Shown here: positions 56,101 through 64,000 of the stretch, piece by piece | How positions within the stretch are numbered: the stretch's first letter is position 1 | Layout of the letters: every line of letters begins with the position of its first letter | Notes under the pieces: generated by a model | Seen by the model: the letters and a program-made list of their open reading frames with translations, nothing else | What the model was told of the DNA's origin: nothing | Database searches by the model: none | NCBI GenBank assembly: GCA_948146395.1 | Contig: OX411543.1 | Coordinates: forward strand, 70,732,948 to 70,796,947 | Source: Fragum whitleyi | Lineage: Eukaryota > Mollusca > Bivalvia > Cardiida > Cardiidae | Direction: 5' to 3' | Length of the DNA stretch: 64,000 nucleotides | Made by a program: the position numbers and the translations under genes

Positions 56101-58852
56101 GCTCAGCTGTTTTGGGAGAAAACTGGAGGAATTATGATCACCTTGGTGTTGTTCCAGATATCAAGGCGGATACCTGGAAGAAATTTTGGAGGAGTTATGT
56201 TCTTCTTTACCTGTATTCTGAATATTTGTACATCATCAGACTACAGAATAACAAAATTGAAAACCATTTTTCTATTTTCAGAACGGGTATTTATTGAAGG
56301 TATTTGAGGGACATGACAGTCTGGTACAGTCTGTAGCATTTTCATACAATGGACAATATCTGGTGAGTGGTGTTATACAATCAAATCAGCTTGTCAATGT
56401 AATATTTCATCTTCAAGTACGATTTTACATTCTTTGTAGTTTGAATTTGGTTTTTTTTACCAAATGCAAAATGTCTAAAATCAAGAATTTTCAGTTTTTC
56501 ATTTGCAAGTGTTTGAATTAAGTAATTCAAATATCAAAAAAATATGTGGTATCAACCTTTGCTAGAAAAGGTGCTTAGGAAAGTGATGCTTAATAAAATT
56601 ATGAAATGAATTTCTTTGTCCTTTCTAGTCGACAGGTTCCTGGGATTTTACAGTACGAGTATGGACCTTATATAGCAATGATGGCAGTGACAAGGTCATG
56701 ACCTTGAAAGGTCACAAGGGAAATGTACATGCCGTTAAATTCTCCAAGGATGGAATGTTGGTAAGTAGTCAAACTTACCAATCACTTGTTTAACCCTTTC
56801 CTGTTTAACAAAATTTTGGACCTGTCCAAATTCAAAGGTTTTGCAGACGAAAATTTAAAGTGCATTTAATTTGAAAAAGAACTATTCAGTAGGGTAGAAA
56901 ATAGTGTGGAAAAAGAAGAAATTGCTTGTCAGAAGCAATTTCTTCTTTTTTTCACAATGTTTTCTCAATCATAAAATGACAGGCACGTAAAAAGCAGGGA
57001 TTAAACAGCAAAGGGTTAAATGAATAACAGTCAAGTATCTGATGCCTCATTGTCACCTTCTGTAGTGACAGTAGGACATCACAGGGCAAATTAAGCAGAT
57101 AATGGGGAATTATTGCGGAATTTTACCTCCTTTTCACTGTTTTGCACAAACTTACAAGAAATAGAATAAATCTTATATCAGTTATGGATAAATTAATTTT
57201 ACAAAACAAACAATTATCTTATGTGTAATAATCTTTGTAAGAATCACTCTGTTTCAATTCTATTTTTCCCTGTCATCATGGTTTAAAAGTATTTTGCATG
57301 TTCAGTCAATATATATCCAAGACATGAACCTGGATAATTGTATGAAAGAGTTCCTTTCACTTGTTCAGAATAAATATTTGCTTCTTTATATTATTATATT
57401 CTGTTCTGATTTGTCTAAAACTCATGAACATGGTTTCACCAAGTAAAAATTTTTCTTGCAGGCATCTGGCTCCTGGGATAGGAGTGTTAAATTATGGAAC
57501 CCTCGTAATGGAAAACTTATTCACACATTACACGGACATGAAGGATGGGTTCAGGCAGTAGCCTTTTCCAATGACGGAATCTACGTAGCCAGTGCTAGTG
57601 ACGATGACACAGTCCGGGTGTGGGATGTTGTGTCAGGCTCATGTATCAAAGTTCTAGAGGTACTGTCATATAACATATTAATTATGACCTTTAAGACTAT
57701 TCAGGGTTGGATATCTTTGATTTATTGTTTGTTTGTATTGGGATTTAATACCTCTTTCAACATTATTGCAGTTATATTGTGGTAGCTGGTGCACCTAACC
57801 ATTGCCTCTTGTTTCTTCAACCTGTACAACAACAATATTTCATCTGAGTCACAAGCTGTCCATCTCACTTAAGCATGTCATATGCTGTAGTGATGGGCAG
57901 ACTTATAGATTATAATTGATAATCAGTTGCTTTTGGCTTCTGATTGTGATAATCGACTAAGAAATTTCACAATCAATTCCTACACATAAATGAAATCTAT
58001 TATAAATTGGTTTTTTTTTAAACCAACATCAGTTTAATGGCTCAGTGGGAAACAGTTGTAACTGTTTATAGGCAGTTACAACTGTTTCATGCTGAGCCAT
58101 TAAGTTGGTAGAAAAATAAGCAGAAAGAGTCTTTAGGTCATGAGTTTTAACTAAACTTTCACATTCTATTCCTCATAGGTCAACGGCTACAATTGTACAA
58201 ATCAATCATTAGTTGATATACTCTTCCATACTAAAAACTGATTATCGCTTGTGATTTGAAACTGATTGCCCAACACTAAGCATATCTTATCTTAATCCTA
58301 TTGGTCAGAAACAAATGGCACTTGTCACAATGTTGTTTTTTTCGAACCCACAACTTCCAGATTGGAAGTCTTATGCCTAACCAACTGCGCTATGGTGGCT
58401 GCTTGTTGACCAGATTGACCTTGTTGACCTGTGTATGAGTGGGCATTCATAAGAGGCCAGATGATTTTCAAAACTTGATCAAATCACTAGTTAAAATGCC
58501 AATCATGGTATTTTATTAAATTAGTTGGTTTTGGAGAAAAACTAAGGTATTGTTAAAGTCTTGGTATTGAATTGGTCATCATCATGCCAAAACTTTTGAC
58601 ATTTTGAGTGTTTTTTTGGTGTTTGTTTTTTTTGTTATTACTAAATTCCCATACTTAAAACTTGCAAAGCATTGGCACACCAAGGCCCTGTTCTTATTTC
58701 ATGAAAAATAGTTTGATTAATGTCAATTTCATACCCAATCTATGACATCTTTATTTCAGGGTCAGACAGATATTGCTCAACACTGTGCCTTTACACCAGG
58801 GGGAGCTCTTGTAGCATCAGGGGCAGCAGGAGTGACTTTAGCTTTAACTTGA
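50118..58852 (+). CDS. WDR38: WD repeat-containing protein 38-like
   Basis: Seven-bladed WD40 scaffold of unknown biochemical role. Eight coding exons: 50118-50183, 52838-52958, 53432-53548, 54509-54606, 56282-56362, 56629-56760, 57462-57659, 58760-58852. They join in frame to 301 residues, close to mammalian WDR38 (~310). Order: short leader MFRGPKDYSKLDLKQFGGHK, then blades ending VRVFNTKNG, VRIWQMCDG, AILWDVENG, VRVWTLYSN, VKLWNPRNG and VRVWDVVSG, and a last incomplete blade (HCAFTPGGALVASGAAG). Assignment rests on the VNSVAFSPD start, the SGSWD/GSWDFT blades and the unusual IAQHCAFTPGG end, which follow WDR38. Other small WD40 proteins are possible but less likely. The neighbour POFUT1 has no evident functional link. 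Confidence 0.9.
50335..50530. repeat. GCAAAC/GTTTGC palindromic cluster 1
   Basis: About twenty occurrences of TTTGC/GCAAA with CTGCAAG and CCGCAAACA spacers, capable of many alternative hairpins. Related clusters follow at 50935-51050 and 51725-51905 in the same intron. Confidence 0.75.
50935..51050. repeat. GCAAAC/GTTTGC palindromic cluster 2
   Basis: Contains GCCGCAAACTGTTTGCGGC, a near-perfect palindrome, followed by GCAGCAACTGTTTGCAGC and others. Confidence 0.8.
51725..51905. repeat. GCAAAC/GTTTGC palindromic cluster 3
   Basis: Includes an inverted pair AATGTGTTCTCGCAAAC and GTTTGCAGGAACACATT around 51725-51780, then CCGCAAACATG, CGCAAACAG and TTTGCAGCAAACTT. Confidence 0.75.
52210..52396 (+). 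mobile_element. tRNA-derived SINE, family B
   Basis: Box A-like AAGCTCATTGGTTAGCAAG, box B-like GAGTTCAATGC, body CCACCTAGCTGTAAATAGGT, and a terminal ACACACAAACAAAAAA tract. Confidence 0.7.
52456..52706. mobile_element. Inverted-repeat MITE, family S, copy 2
   Basis: Flanking GTTTCAGTTATATCAGGGC and GCTCTGGTCTCAAAAA match those of the copy at 25307. The interior is AT-rich and diverged. Confidence 0.6.
52838..52958 (+). CDS. WDR38: WDR38-like coding exon 2
   Basis: After CCCTCTAG and before GTAGGG. VNSVAFSPDFQIMVTG, VRVFNTKNG and KLKGHTG form blade 1. Confidence 0.93.
53432..53548 (+). CDS. WDR38: WDR38-like coding exon 3
   Basis: After AACTGTAG and before GTAACT. AVKSVCIAGDCKTFASGSYD and KTVRIWQM form blade 2. 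Confidence 0.93.
53569..53621. repeat. Palindrome Q, copy in WDR38 intron 3
   Basis: ACAGTTGTAACTGCCTATA and its inverse around a 4-nt loop, 20 bp downstream of the exon 3 donor. Same palindrome as at 58047 and 60913, always next to CTGAGCC. Confidence 0.85.
54156..54412. mobile_element. MITE family U, copy 2
   Basis: Left AGGGCGTAGCTCCCATTACGC. Right end CTAGTTACGCCT is inverted to it. Internal AAAAGGGGAGCAGATGG. Confidence 0.65.
54509..54606 (+). CDS. WDR38: WDR38-like coding exon 4
   Basis: After TTTTCAG and before GTAACC. HTKSVEVVQYSPNSTMLCSG and SWDRTAILWDVE form blade 3. Confidence 0.93.
54682..54941 (+). mobile_element. tRNA-derived SINE, family A, full length
   Basis: 260 bp between 11-bp direct repeats AATAAATTGCC (54671-54681 and 54942-54952). 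The head has TTGGTAGCATGTCTGAC and box B GGGTTCGAACC. The body has TTTCCGACTATTTGTC, GGAGGCTAGGAAAAG and AGAGAAATACC. The end is (CAAT)n-like. Best reference copy of the family in the window. Confidence 0.88.
55031..55279 (-). mobile_element. MITE family M, copy 9
   Basis: Left ACCCTTATCATGCTAAA, right CAGCATGACTAAGG TTAA. Landmarks reversed (CAGATCTTTGTCTATACC). Confidence 0.7.
55365..55625 (+). mobile_element. MITE family M, copy 10
   Basis: TTAA CCCTTGTCATGCTGAACC at the left and GAGCATAATGTGGG TTAA at the right. It lies 86 bp from copy 9 in opposite orientation. Confidence 0.75.
56282..56362 (+). CDS. WDR38: WDR38-like coding exon 5
   Basis: After TATTTTCAG and before GTGAGT. NGYLLKVFEGHDSLVQSVAF then SYNGQYL, the first half of blade 4. 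A fragment resembling a minisatellite-element start (AGCTCAGCTGTTTTGGG) lies at 56100-56160 just upstream. Confidence 0.92.
56629..56760 (+). CDS. WDR38: WDR38-like coding exon 6
   Basis: After CTTTCTAG and before GTAAGT. STGSWDFTVRVWTLYS closes blade 4. TLKGHKGNVHAVKFSKDGML opens blade 5. Confidence 0.94.
56789..57019 (+). mobile_element. TTAA-flanked MITE, family P, copy 4
   Basis: TTAA CCCTTTCCTGTTTAAC to CAGCAAAGGG TTAA, starting only 28 bp after the exon 6 donor. Confidence 0.85.
57462..57659 (+). CDS. WDR38: WDR38-like coding exon 7
   Basis: After TTCTTGCAG and before GTACTG. ASGSWDRSVKLWNPRNG closes blade 5. HEGWVQAVAFSNDG to SDDDTVRVWDVVSG is blade 6. Confidence 0.95.
57728..57870 (-). 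mobile_element. SINE family A fragment
   Basis: Minus-strand end with TTTATTGTTTGTTTG, CAGTTATATTGTGGTAGCTGG and GCACCTAACCATTG. Confidence 0.6.
57893..58277. mobile_element. MITE family T, copy 2, carrying palindrome Q
   Basis: Inverted ends AGTGATGGGCA (57893) and TGCCCAACACT (58267). The middle reads ATGGCTCAGT, then the palindrome at 58047-58087, then TTTCATGCTGAGCCAT. The copy at 40857 runs ATGGCTCAGTTTCATGCTGAG without the palindrome. Confidence 0.75.
58330..58400 (-). repeat. tRNA-like SINE head
   Basis: On the minus strand, ATAGCGCAGTTGGTTAGG (box A) and GTGGGTTCGAA (box B) at tRNA spacing, but no complete acceptor stem. Probably a SINE head, not a working tRNA. Confidence 0.5.
58760..58852 (+). 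CDS. WDR38: WDR38-like coding exon 8 (terminal)
   Basis: After ATTTCAG. GQTDIAQHCAFTPGGALVAS then GAAGVTLALT and TGA at 58850-58852. The last blade lacks its closing strand. It ends where the family diverges, so a further 3' exon spliced from the CAGCAGGAGTGAC area cannot be excluded. Confidence 0.85.
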   Translation, partial: GQTDIAQHCAFTPGGALVASGAAGVTLALT

Positions 58853-58989
58853 TCACGGGTCTTGAATTGATTCTTACATTCCAATGTGCCTTAAAGTATT
58901 ATTTGTGGCTGTACTTTTAATTCATGACACTGAAGCTCCCACAGCATTGGCTTTCAGATATTTGATCAGTCAGGTTAAAAGGGACCATC

Positions 58990-59190
58990 TGGTCTTGGTA
59001 GCCTAGTGGTATAGGCACAACTGATGACTTGGAGGTCTGAGGTTCAAGCCTCACCATCACAAAACAGATTTGACCTGGCAGATGACAATCACTGAAGTCG
59101 TAGAACTATTTATGGAGGAATTTAGGATGATAAATCTCAATTCAGAAAATAAGCCAAGTTCAAAGAGTTACAATCCTAGTTAGCCAGGGC
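58990..59190 (+). mobile_element. tRNA-derived SINE head with body
   Basis: GGTAGCCTAGTGGTATAGGC (box A) and GAGGTTCAAGCCTC (box B), then GACCTGGCAGATGAC. Not matched elsewhere in the window. Confidence 0.5.
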
Positions 59191-59613
59191 TATCCAGGCA
59201 GTCTTACAAGGGTAAATACTCTGCACAATTTTAAGATGGATCCTTTAAATGACAGATCACTTAAACATCATACTTTTTCGTCATTAATTTATCTTTCAAA
59301 GGAAGTTATTGTTTGATTCAAGGATGTGGAATTTTTATGCCTGATTTGTCTGACTCTGGCTTTTTAGACATTCAACAGGCAAGAACAAAATAGTGGACTA
59401 ATTCAAAGTCAAAGGGATTTTAAGCTACAGTTCAAAGTGCCTTTCAAAATTCAAAATAAGGGTTAAGGAGGCATAGAAAATCGTCGAGATAAAAGGAGCA
59501 ATTGCTTTCCAAAAGCAATTTCTTCTTTTATCTCAATGTTTTGTATATTTTCTCCACCTGGAAAGATATGTAATTTATAAGGTAACATCTTTCTAACAAA
59601 AAATATCCTTTTT

Positions 59614-59775
59614 TTAAGGTAGTGGTACCATAATAGTTCTGAACATTTCAGACCACATATTCTTTCACATTGTTAACCAAGGTTTCCTAATGAACATCAT
59701 TAGGAAACCTCGGTTAACACTGTTAAAGTTCATTACTCCCGAAACATTGCAGAACTATTACGGGTCCATCTTCAA
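59614..59775. mobile_element. Fold-back MITE, family K, copy 2
   Basis: TTAAGGTAGTGGTACCATAA at the left, complementary right end TTACGGGTCCATCTTCAA, centre GGTTTCCTAATG / CATTAGGAAACC. About 85% alike to 37751. Confidence 0.78.
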
Positions 59776-60102
59776 GTTCTACAATTGAAATTTTAACCAT
59801 CAACTTGTCCAAGGCCAAGTATGATCAGTTTTTATTTCCACACCTCTGTTTTTATTTTCAATGTGCCTTAAACCATTGCAATACAATCTTCTACATTGAG
59901 ACACTAGTTTAATGACTGAATGGGAGAGCCTTGGTCTCGTGATCAAGAGGTTCCAAATTTGATTCCCAGAAGTTGCAATCAATTTCTGATGTTTTCTTTG
60001 GCCTATGCATAGGGCATGGGCACTAGAGGGATTTATCCAAGCTGTTAGAATTTGTTTTGAAATTAAAATGAAATAAACGGTATAAATCAAACCAGACACA
60101 AG

Positions 60103-60300
60103 AGAACAAGATGTGTTCACAAATCACCAATGTCCATGAAACAGATTTTTTTTCAAGTTTGACCTTAATAAATGACCTTGACTTATGACATTGATATTAG
60201 ATGATGGGCATCATTAAGATGTATCTTCATACCGGAAAATTTTAAGTTTGCAGGTTAAGATTTCAGACGGATATGGCAAAATATAGATGCAGGGCATTAA
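60103..60300 (-). mobile_element. Degenerate ATGCCCC-family element fragment
   Basis: On the minus strand it ends GTGAACACATCTTGTTC, with TCAAGGTCATTTATTAAGG further inside, resembling the 3' end of the element at 31586. Confidence 0.4.
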
Positions 60301-60912
60301 AAAAATAATAGAAAAAAATGTGTATTCCTTTTAAAATCGTGGAATAGAAGGAATCAATTGAAACTAGTTAATTTGTCCTTTCTCACATAGCAATCTATCT
60401 CAGTTTTGACATCAAGTAAAAATTTTATTGTCTTGGAATGGATAAATAGCTCATATTAAAGAATTTCTTCTTCCTCACAATGTTACCCAAATAGACAATA
60501 GGCTTGTTTCAAAGAACACTTGGGATTTTAGGCATTAACAACTACACTTTTAATTTGCGTTTAAGCAACTGAACCTTTTGTTAAAAATTGATATTCGAAA
60601 GCAAGTAATGGTACGAGTTGATTATGTGTAAAGGAAATATATGGACTTTGAGCAAGAAAATTGTATTAAATATAGCTTTATTCAAGCTGTATCAAGAACA
60701 TTTTGGAAGCTCACAAGCAAATATTATTCTAGAGATCTCTTACTGTATTGATATTACAATGTAATATATGCTTTATATATTTCAATATTCCGTCCGCTCC
60801 AAATAAAGTGGAGAAATTATTTTTATTAAGCATTTATCTTTATCTTGTTATTTTATTTATTTATTTTTTTATTGAAAAATGAGGTAGTCATCAACTTGGC
60901 TTACAGTGATTT

Positions 60913-60970
60913 AGCAGGAAACAGTTGTAACTGCCTATACACTGATAGGCAGTTACAACTGTTTCCTGCT
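60913..60970. repeat. Palindrome Q, perfect 26-bp arms, 6-nt loop
   Basis: AGCAGGAAACAGTTGTAACT and six further bases, loop ACACTG, then the exact complement, followed by GAGCC. Confidence 0.92.
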
Positions 60971-60989
60971 GAGCCAACAATATGCACCT

Positions 60990-61232
60990 GGGGCCTGTTT
61001 TACTAAACTTCTTACGAAAAAAAATTATTGAAAGTCAATTTCATGAATCATACCTGGTGTTTTCATTCTTTCTTAGATTCTGCCTTGCGATATGTCATTG
61101 AAATCGTCTTTTGAAGACAATTCCAATGAGATGATGCATGACAGAGTTCTATATTTAGTTACTAATCTAGAAGCAACTTTGAATTTTGACCTACGCAAAA
61201 AATGATCATAAGATGTTAAGTAAAACAAGCCC
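60990..61232. mobile_element. Inverted-repeat MITE, family W
   Basis: GGGCCTGTTTTACTAAAC at the left and GTTAAGTAAAACAAGCCCC at the right. The interior contains TTGAAGACAATTCCAATGAG. Only one copy was noticed. Confidence 0.6.
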
Positions 61233-61493
61233 CTGCTAACTGTGCTCATGCTGTCCTCTAGACTGCTGTTTTTTCATGACTTAAATTTGTATCAACTTTT
61301 ATACATGGAATTCTTAATTCTTTTATAGAAAATAAAAACAAAATGTATCCCGTTTTATGTTTTCCTTATTATAAGCATACAAACTTGATTGATGAGATAC
61401 AGAGGAAATTTGCAAGAGCCCTATAGCCTTCTCTCTGACCCCTGGGACATCAAAAAAGTAAGATAGTGAAAGGCAGATATCCACAAAGAAATA

Positions 61494-62361
61494 ACTAGAG
61501 CTGCATGAGCAACTGATTTGCTCCACCGGCCTGAATCTACTGATATGATTAGACGAGAATTGAAGGGAGTGAAAGCTAATTTCAAGTAAATAAGTGTTTG
61601 AATATGCTAAAATATTTCTGCAAAGAAAAATATCATGATCAATGAATAACATTGAAAATTAATCTCTGCCTGTTAAACACACCTTTTTCATTCAATGACA
61701 ATAATTTTGTGCAGTCTGATAATGGGTCACCCAAGTAACATTCCATTGAAATTGAAATCAAAAAAACACTAGAAAGCCATGAATGGCTTGAGTCGCTCCA
61801 CAGGCTTGAAGTTCTTGTAATAGATATTCAAAGTTTTGACTAGATTTTTAGATATTGTGGGTTCTACTGACGTTGAAAATGATTTTCAAAGTTTCCACTA
61901 TATAACATATAGATAAATGACCTCTGTCCATAAAACACATAATTTTCATCCAATGACAATAATTTTTGGCTGCATGATGATAGGTCACCCAAGAATCTTA
62001 CCAATGAAGTTTGAGTGATATTCATCAGTTACATTCTGAGAAAGTGATTTTCAAAGTTTCCACTTTATAACATATAGAGAAATGACCTCCACCCATAAAA
62101 TACATATTTTCCATCCGATCACGAATCTGAGAAAACTCACTTTTTATCATATTTGGAAATTAGCCACGCCCATTAAATACATGTTTTTTCATTGGATCAA
62201 AATTTCTTGAACAACTTTGAAAGAGGGTCACACAAGGAACATTCCTGTGAAGTTTGGTTGAAATTCATCCAGTAGTTACTGAGGAGAAGATTTTTAAGGA
62301 AAAAGTTTACGACCGACGCCATGACAATAGCCCCAGTGGCCTTCAGCCAGTGGAGCTAAAA
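61494..62361 (-). mobile_element. Helentron-like minisatellite element, AGCTCCAC family
   Basis: On the minus strand the 5' end at 62355 reads AGCTCCACTGGCTGAAGG with GGGGCTATTGTCATGGCG. About four core units follow, marked by AATTTTGATCCAATGAA-type and AAAGTTTCCACT tracts. At the 3' end, GGTGGAGC (inverted copy of the 5' end) precedes an AGTTGC-TCAT-GCAGCT hairpin and terminal CTAGTT. Confidence 0.65.
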
Positions 62362-62574
62362 ACATTCAACACAAACAGAATGTCACTGCACAATACACAA
62401 TGTTCTTTGTCTGTAAAACTTTGATTGCAGATCTTTCCGCTTTTCATTAAACACTATTTAAAGGATGTTACTTCACAATAATTGTTTGTTATCAAAACAA
62501 ATTTCTAACTAATGATAATAATAAGCTAAATATTGTTACGAACGATCTGTCCTCAATCTAAGAATGACTGAAAA

Positions 62575-62690
62575 ATATCGGACACGGGCCGGTGTCAAAC
62601 CCACAAGGACAATATATTACAAGTAATATTTAAATAAATGGTTTTCAAGTTCAATGTGCTAACCACTGAGCCAGAGAGGATCTTCCCTGA
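62575..62690 (-). repeat. tRNA-like SINE head with internal insertion
   Basis: On the minus strand, TGGCTCAGTGGTTAGCAC (box A) and GTGGGTTTGACACC (box B), but separated by about 45 extra AT-rich bases. Confidence 0.45.
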
Positions 62691-63258
62691 CACAGGTGTC
62701 AGGCATTGTATTTCAAACACAGAAGCTTTGCAGGACAGTGGTCTTCCATTAACATTATTCAATCCAATATATTTATTTTATTCTGCCCAATGCCTTGGAA
62801 TGCAGTCAACTCAACTCTTTCTACCCCACTCTGAACCTCAGTAGGTCAGAACATTTACACCAACTGTACTTTCTGTGCAGAGTCAGCCTTCGTTCAACTA
62901 AACTGACCAATTCTCAGGGGGTATTCTCAGGCTACCTATTTCAACTCATGTTTCTATACACTTTACACCTATCAAATTTCATAAGTCTAGAAAAATGCAT
63001 CATTTAGGTGATACCAAAAGGTTGATCAAATATTCACTTTAAATGTTAGAATGTCCTCTGCTAATAAAAGATATGCTGTTCATCTAATCAAAATATTTTT
63101 TCCAGACTGATACTACTTCACAGAAATAAAATTCCCATGATATTTGGTTGAAATCCATCTGTTTAAACTTTGAGAAAAGTTTGTTTTACCCTATATTGGA
63201 TATTCCACCTTATAAAATATCTGAAGAAATGACCTCTGCTCATAAAAGACTTATTTTT

Positions 63259-64000
63259 AGCTCATCTGAGCACATCGTGCTCAAGGTGAGCTTTTGTGAT
63301 CATTGAATGTCCGTCGTGTGTCGTCTGTCGTCCGGCGTCAACAATCTTAGTGTTTACACTCTAGAGGCCACAAATATTGCCCAATCTTCATGAAACTTGG
63401 TCAGAATGTTGGTCAGGTCACAAGGATGATCCCTATCGAAAATGGGAAGGATCTGTGCCATATCACGTGAAAAGGGGCCTTAATGACAATTTTCTTGTTT
63501 ACACTCTAGAGGCCACAAATATGGCCCAATCTTTATGAAATTTGGTCAGAAGGTTGGCCAAGTCACAAGGATGATCCCTATCGAAAATGGGAAGGATCTG
63601 TGCCATATCACGGGAAAAGGGGCCTTAATGACAATTTTTTTGTTTACACTCTAGAGGCCACAAATATGGCCCAATCTTCATGAAACTTGGTCAGAATATT
63701 GGCCAGGTCACAAGGATTAACCCTATTGAAAATAGGAAGGATCCATGCCATATCACAGGAAAAAGGGCCTTAACAACAATTATCTTGTTTACACTCTAGA
63801 GGCCACAAATATGGCCCAATCTTCATGAAACTTGGTCAGAATGTTGGCCAGGTCACAAGGATTAACCCTATTGAAAATGGGAAGGATCTGTGCCATATCA
63901 CGGGAAAAGGGGCCTTAATGACAATTTTTTTGTTTACACTCTAGAGGCCACAAATATGGCCCAATCTTCATGAAACTTGGTCAGAATATTGGCCAGGTCA
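63259..64000 (+). mobile_element. Helentron-like minisatellite element, AGCTCACC family, copy 3 (truncated by window end)
   Basis: 5' AGCTCATCTGAGCACATCG with hairpin, a GTCGTGTGTCGTCTGTCG tract, then at least four ~157-bp units marked by TTTACACTCTAGAGGCCACA and GGTCACAAGGAT. The 3' end is outside the window. Confidence 0.78.

Noticed and set aside
58990..59062. Possible functional tRNA gene
   Set aside because: Box A and box B are present, but I could not pair a full acceptor stem, and the sequence continues as a SINE-like body.

Overview
This is a metazoan, intron-rich, AT-rich, repeat-dominated window. It is most likely from a bivalve or another lophotrochozoan. That inference rests on the split host genes with long introns, the two APE-type LINEs, tRNA-derived SINEs, TTAA-flanked MITEs, and many minisatellite-cored elements whose 5' ends carry (TCCG/TCTG)n tracts. 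No bacterial, organellar or viral gene set is present.

Two host genes are supported, both on the + strand. POFUT1 (GDP-fucose protein O-fucosyltransferase 1) runs 24056-44323 in eight coding exons. They join in frame to 376 residues, with a signal peptide and a C-terminal KHDEL. A WDR38-like seven-bladed WD40 protein runs 50118-58852 in eight coding exons and 301 residues. All exon junctions have GT/AG sites and compatible phases. Almost everything else is mobile or repetitive DNA, mostly inside introns.

Layout. 1-577: minus-strand minisatellite element cut by the window edge. 0.87-5.05 kb: fold-back MITEs, a SINE and a DNA-transposon-like repeat. 5.05-9.87 kb: a nearly full-length two-ORF LINE (-) inserted in that repeat. 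11.2-15.1 kb: a second LINE (+) with an N-terminal 2A-like motif and one internal TGA. 15.7-16.3 and 22.1-22.5 kb: decayed LINE fragments. 17.4-19.3 kb: a minisatellite between inverted repeats. 24.1-44.3 kb: POFUT1, whose 12.5-kb intron 1 holds a 68-bp array copied from the end of exon 1, several nested transposons and three large minisatellite elements. 44.3-50.1 kb: POFUT1 3' region and two further minisatellite elements. 50.1-58.9 kb: WDR38-like gene with palindromic repeats and MITEs in its introns. 59-64 kb: MITEs, SINE heads, and two more minisatellite elements, the last cut by the window end.

The most notable structure is a recurrent transposon architecture. Several sequence-unrelated families share a 5' hairpin, a CCG-rich simple repeat, a 145-170 bp tandem core, a 3' copy of the 5' end in inverted orientation, a short 3' hairpin and a terminal CTTGTT. 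One copy (31586-32253) sits in a local tandem repeat whose neighbouring unit supplies an unoccupied site. That comparison shows insertion between two T residues with no target duplication, as expected for Helentron-type rolling-circle elements.
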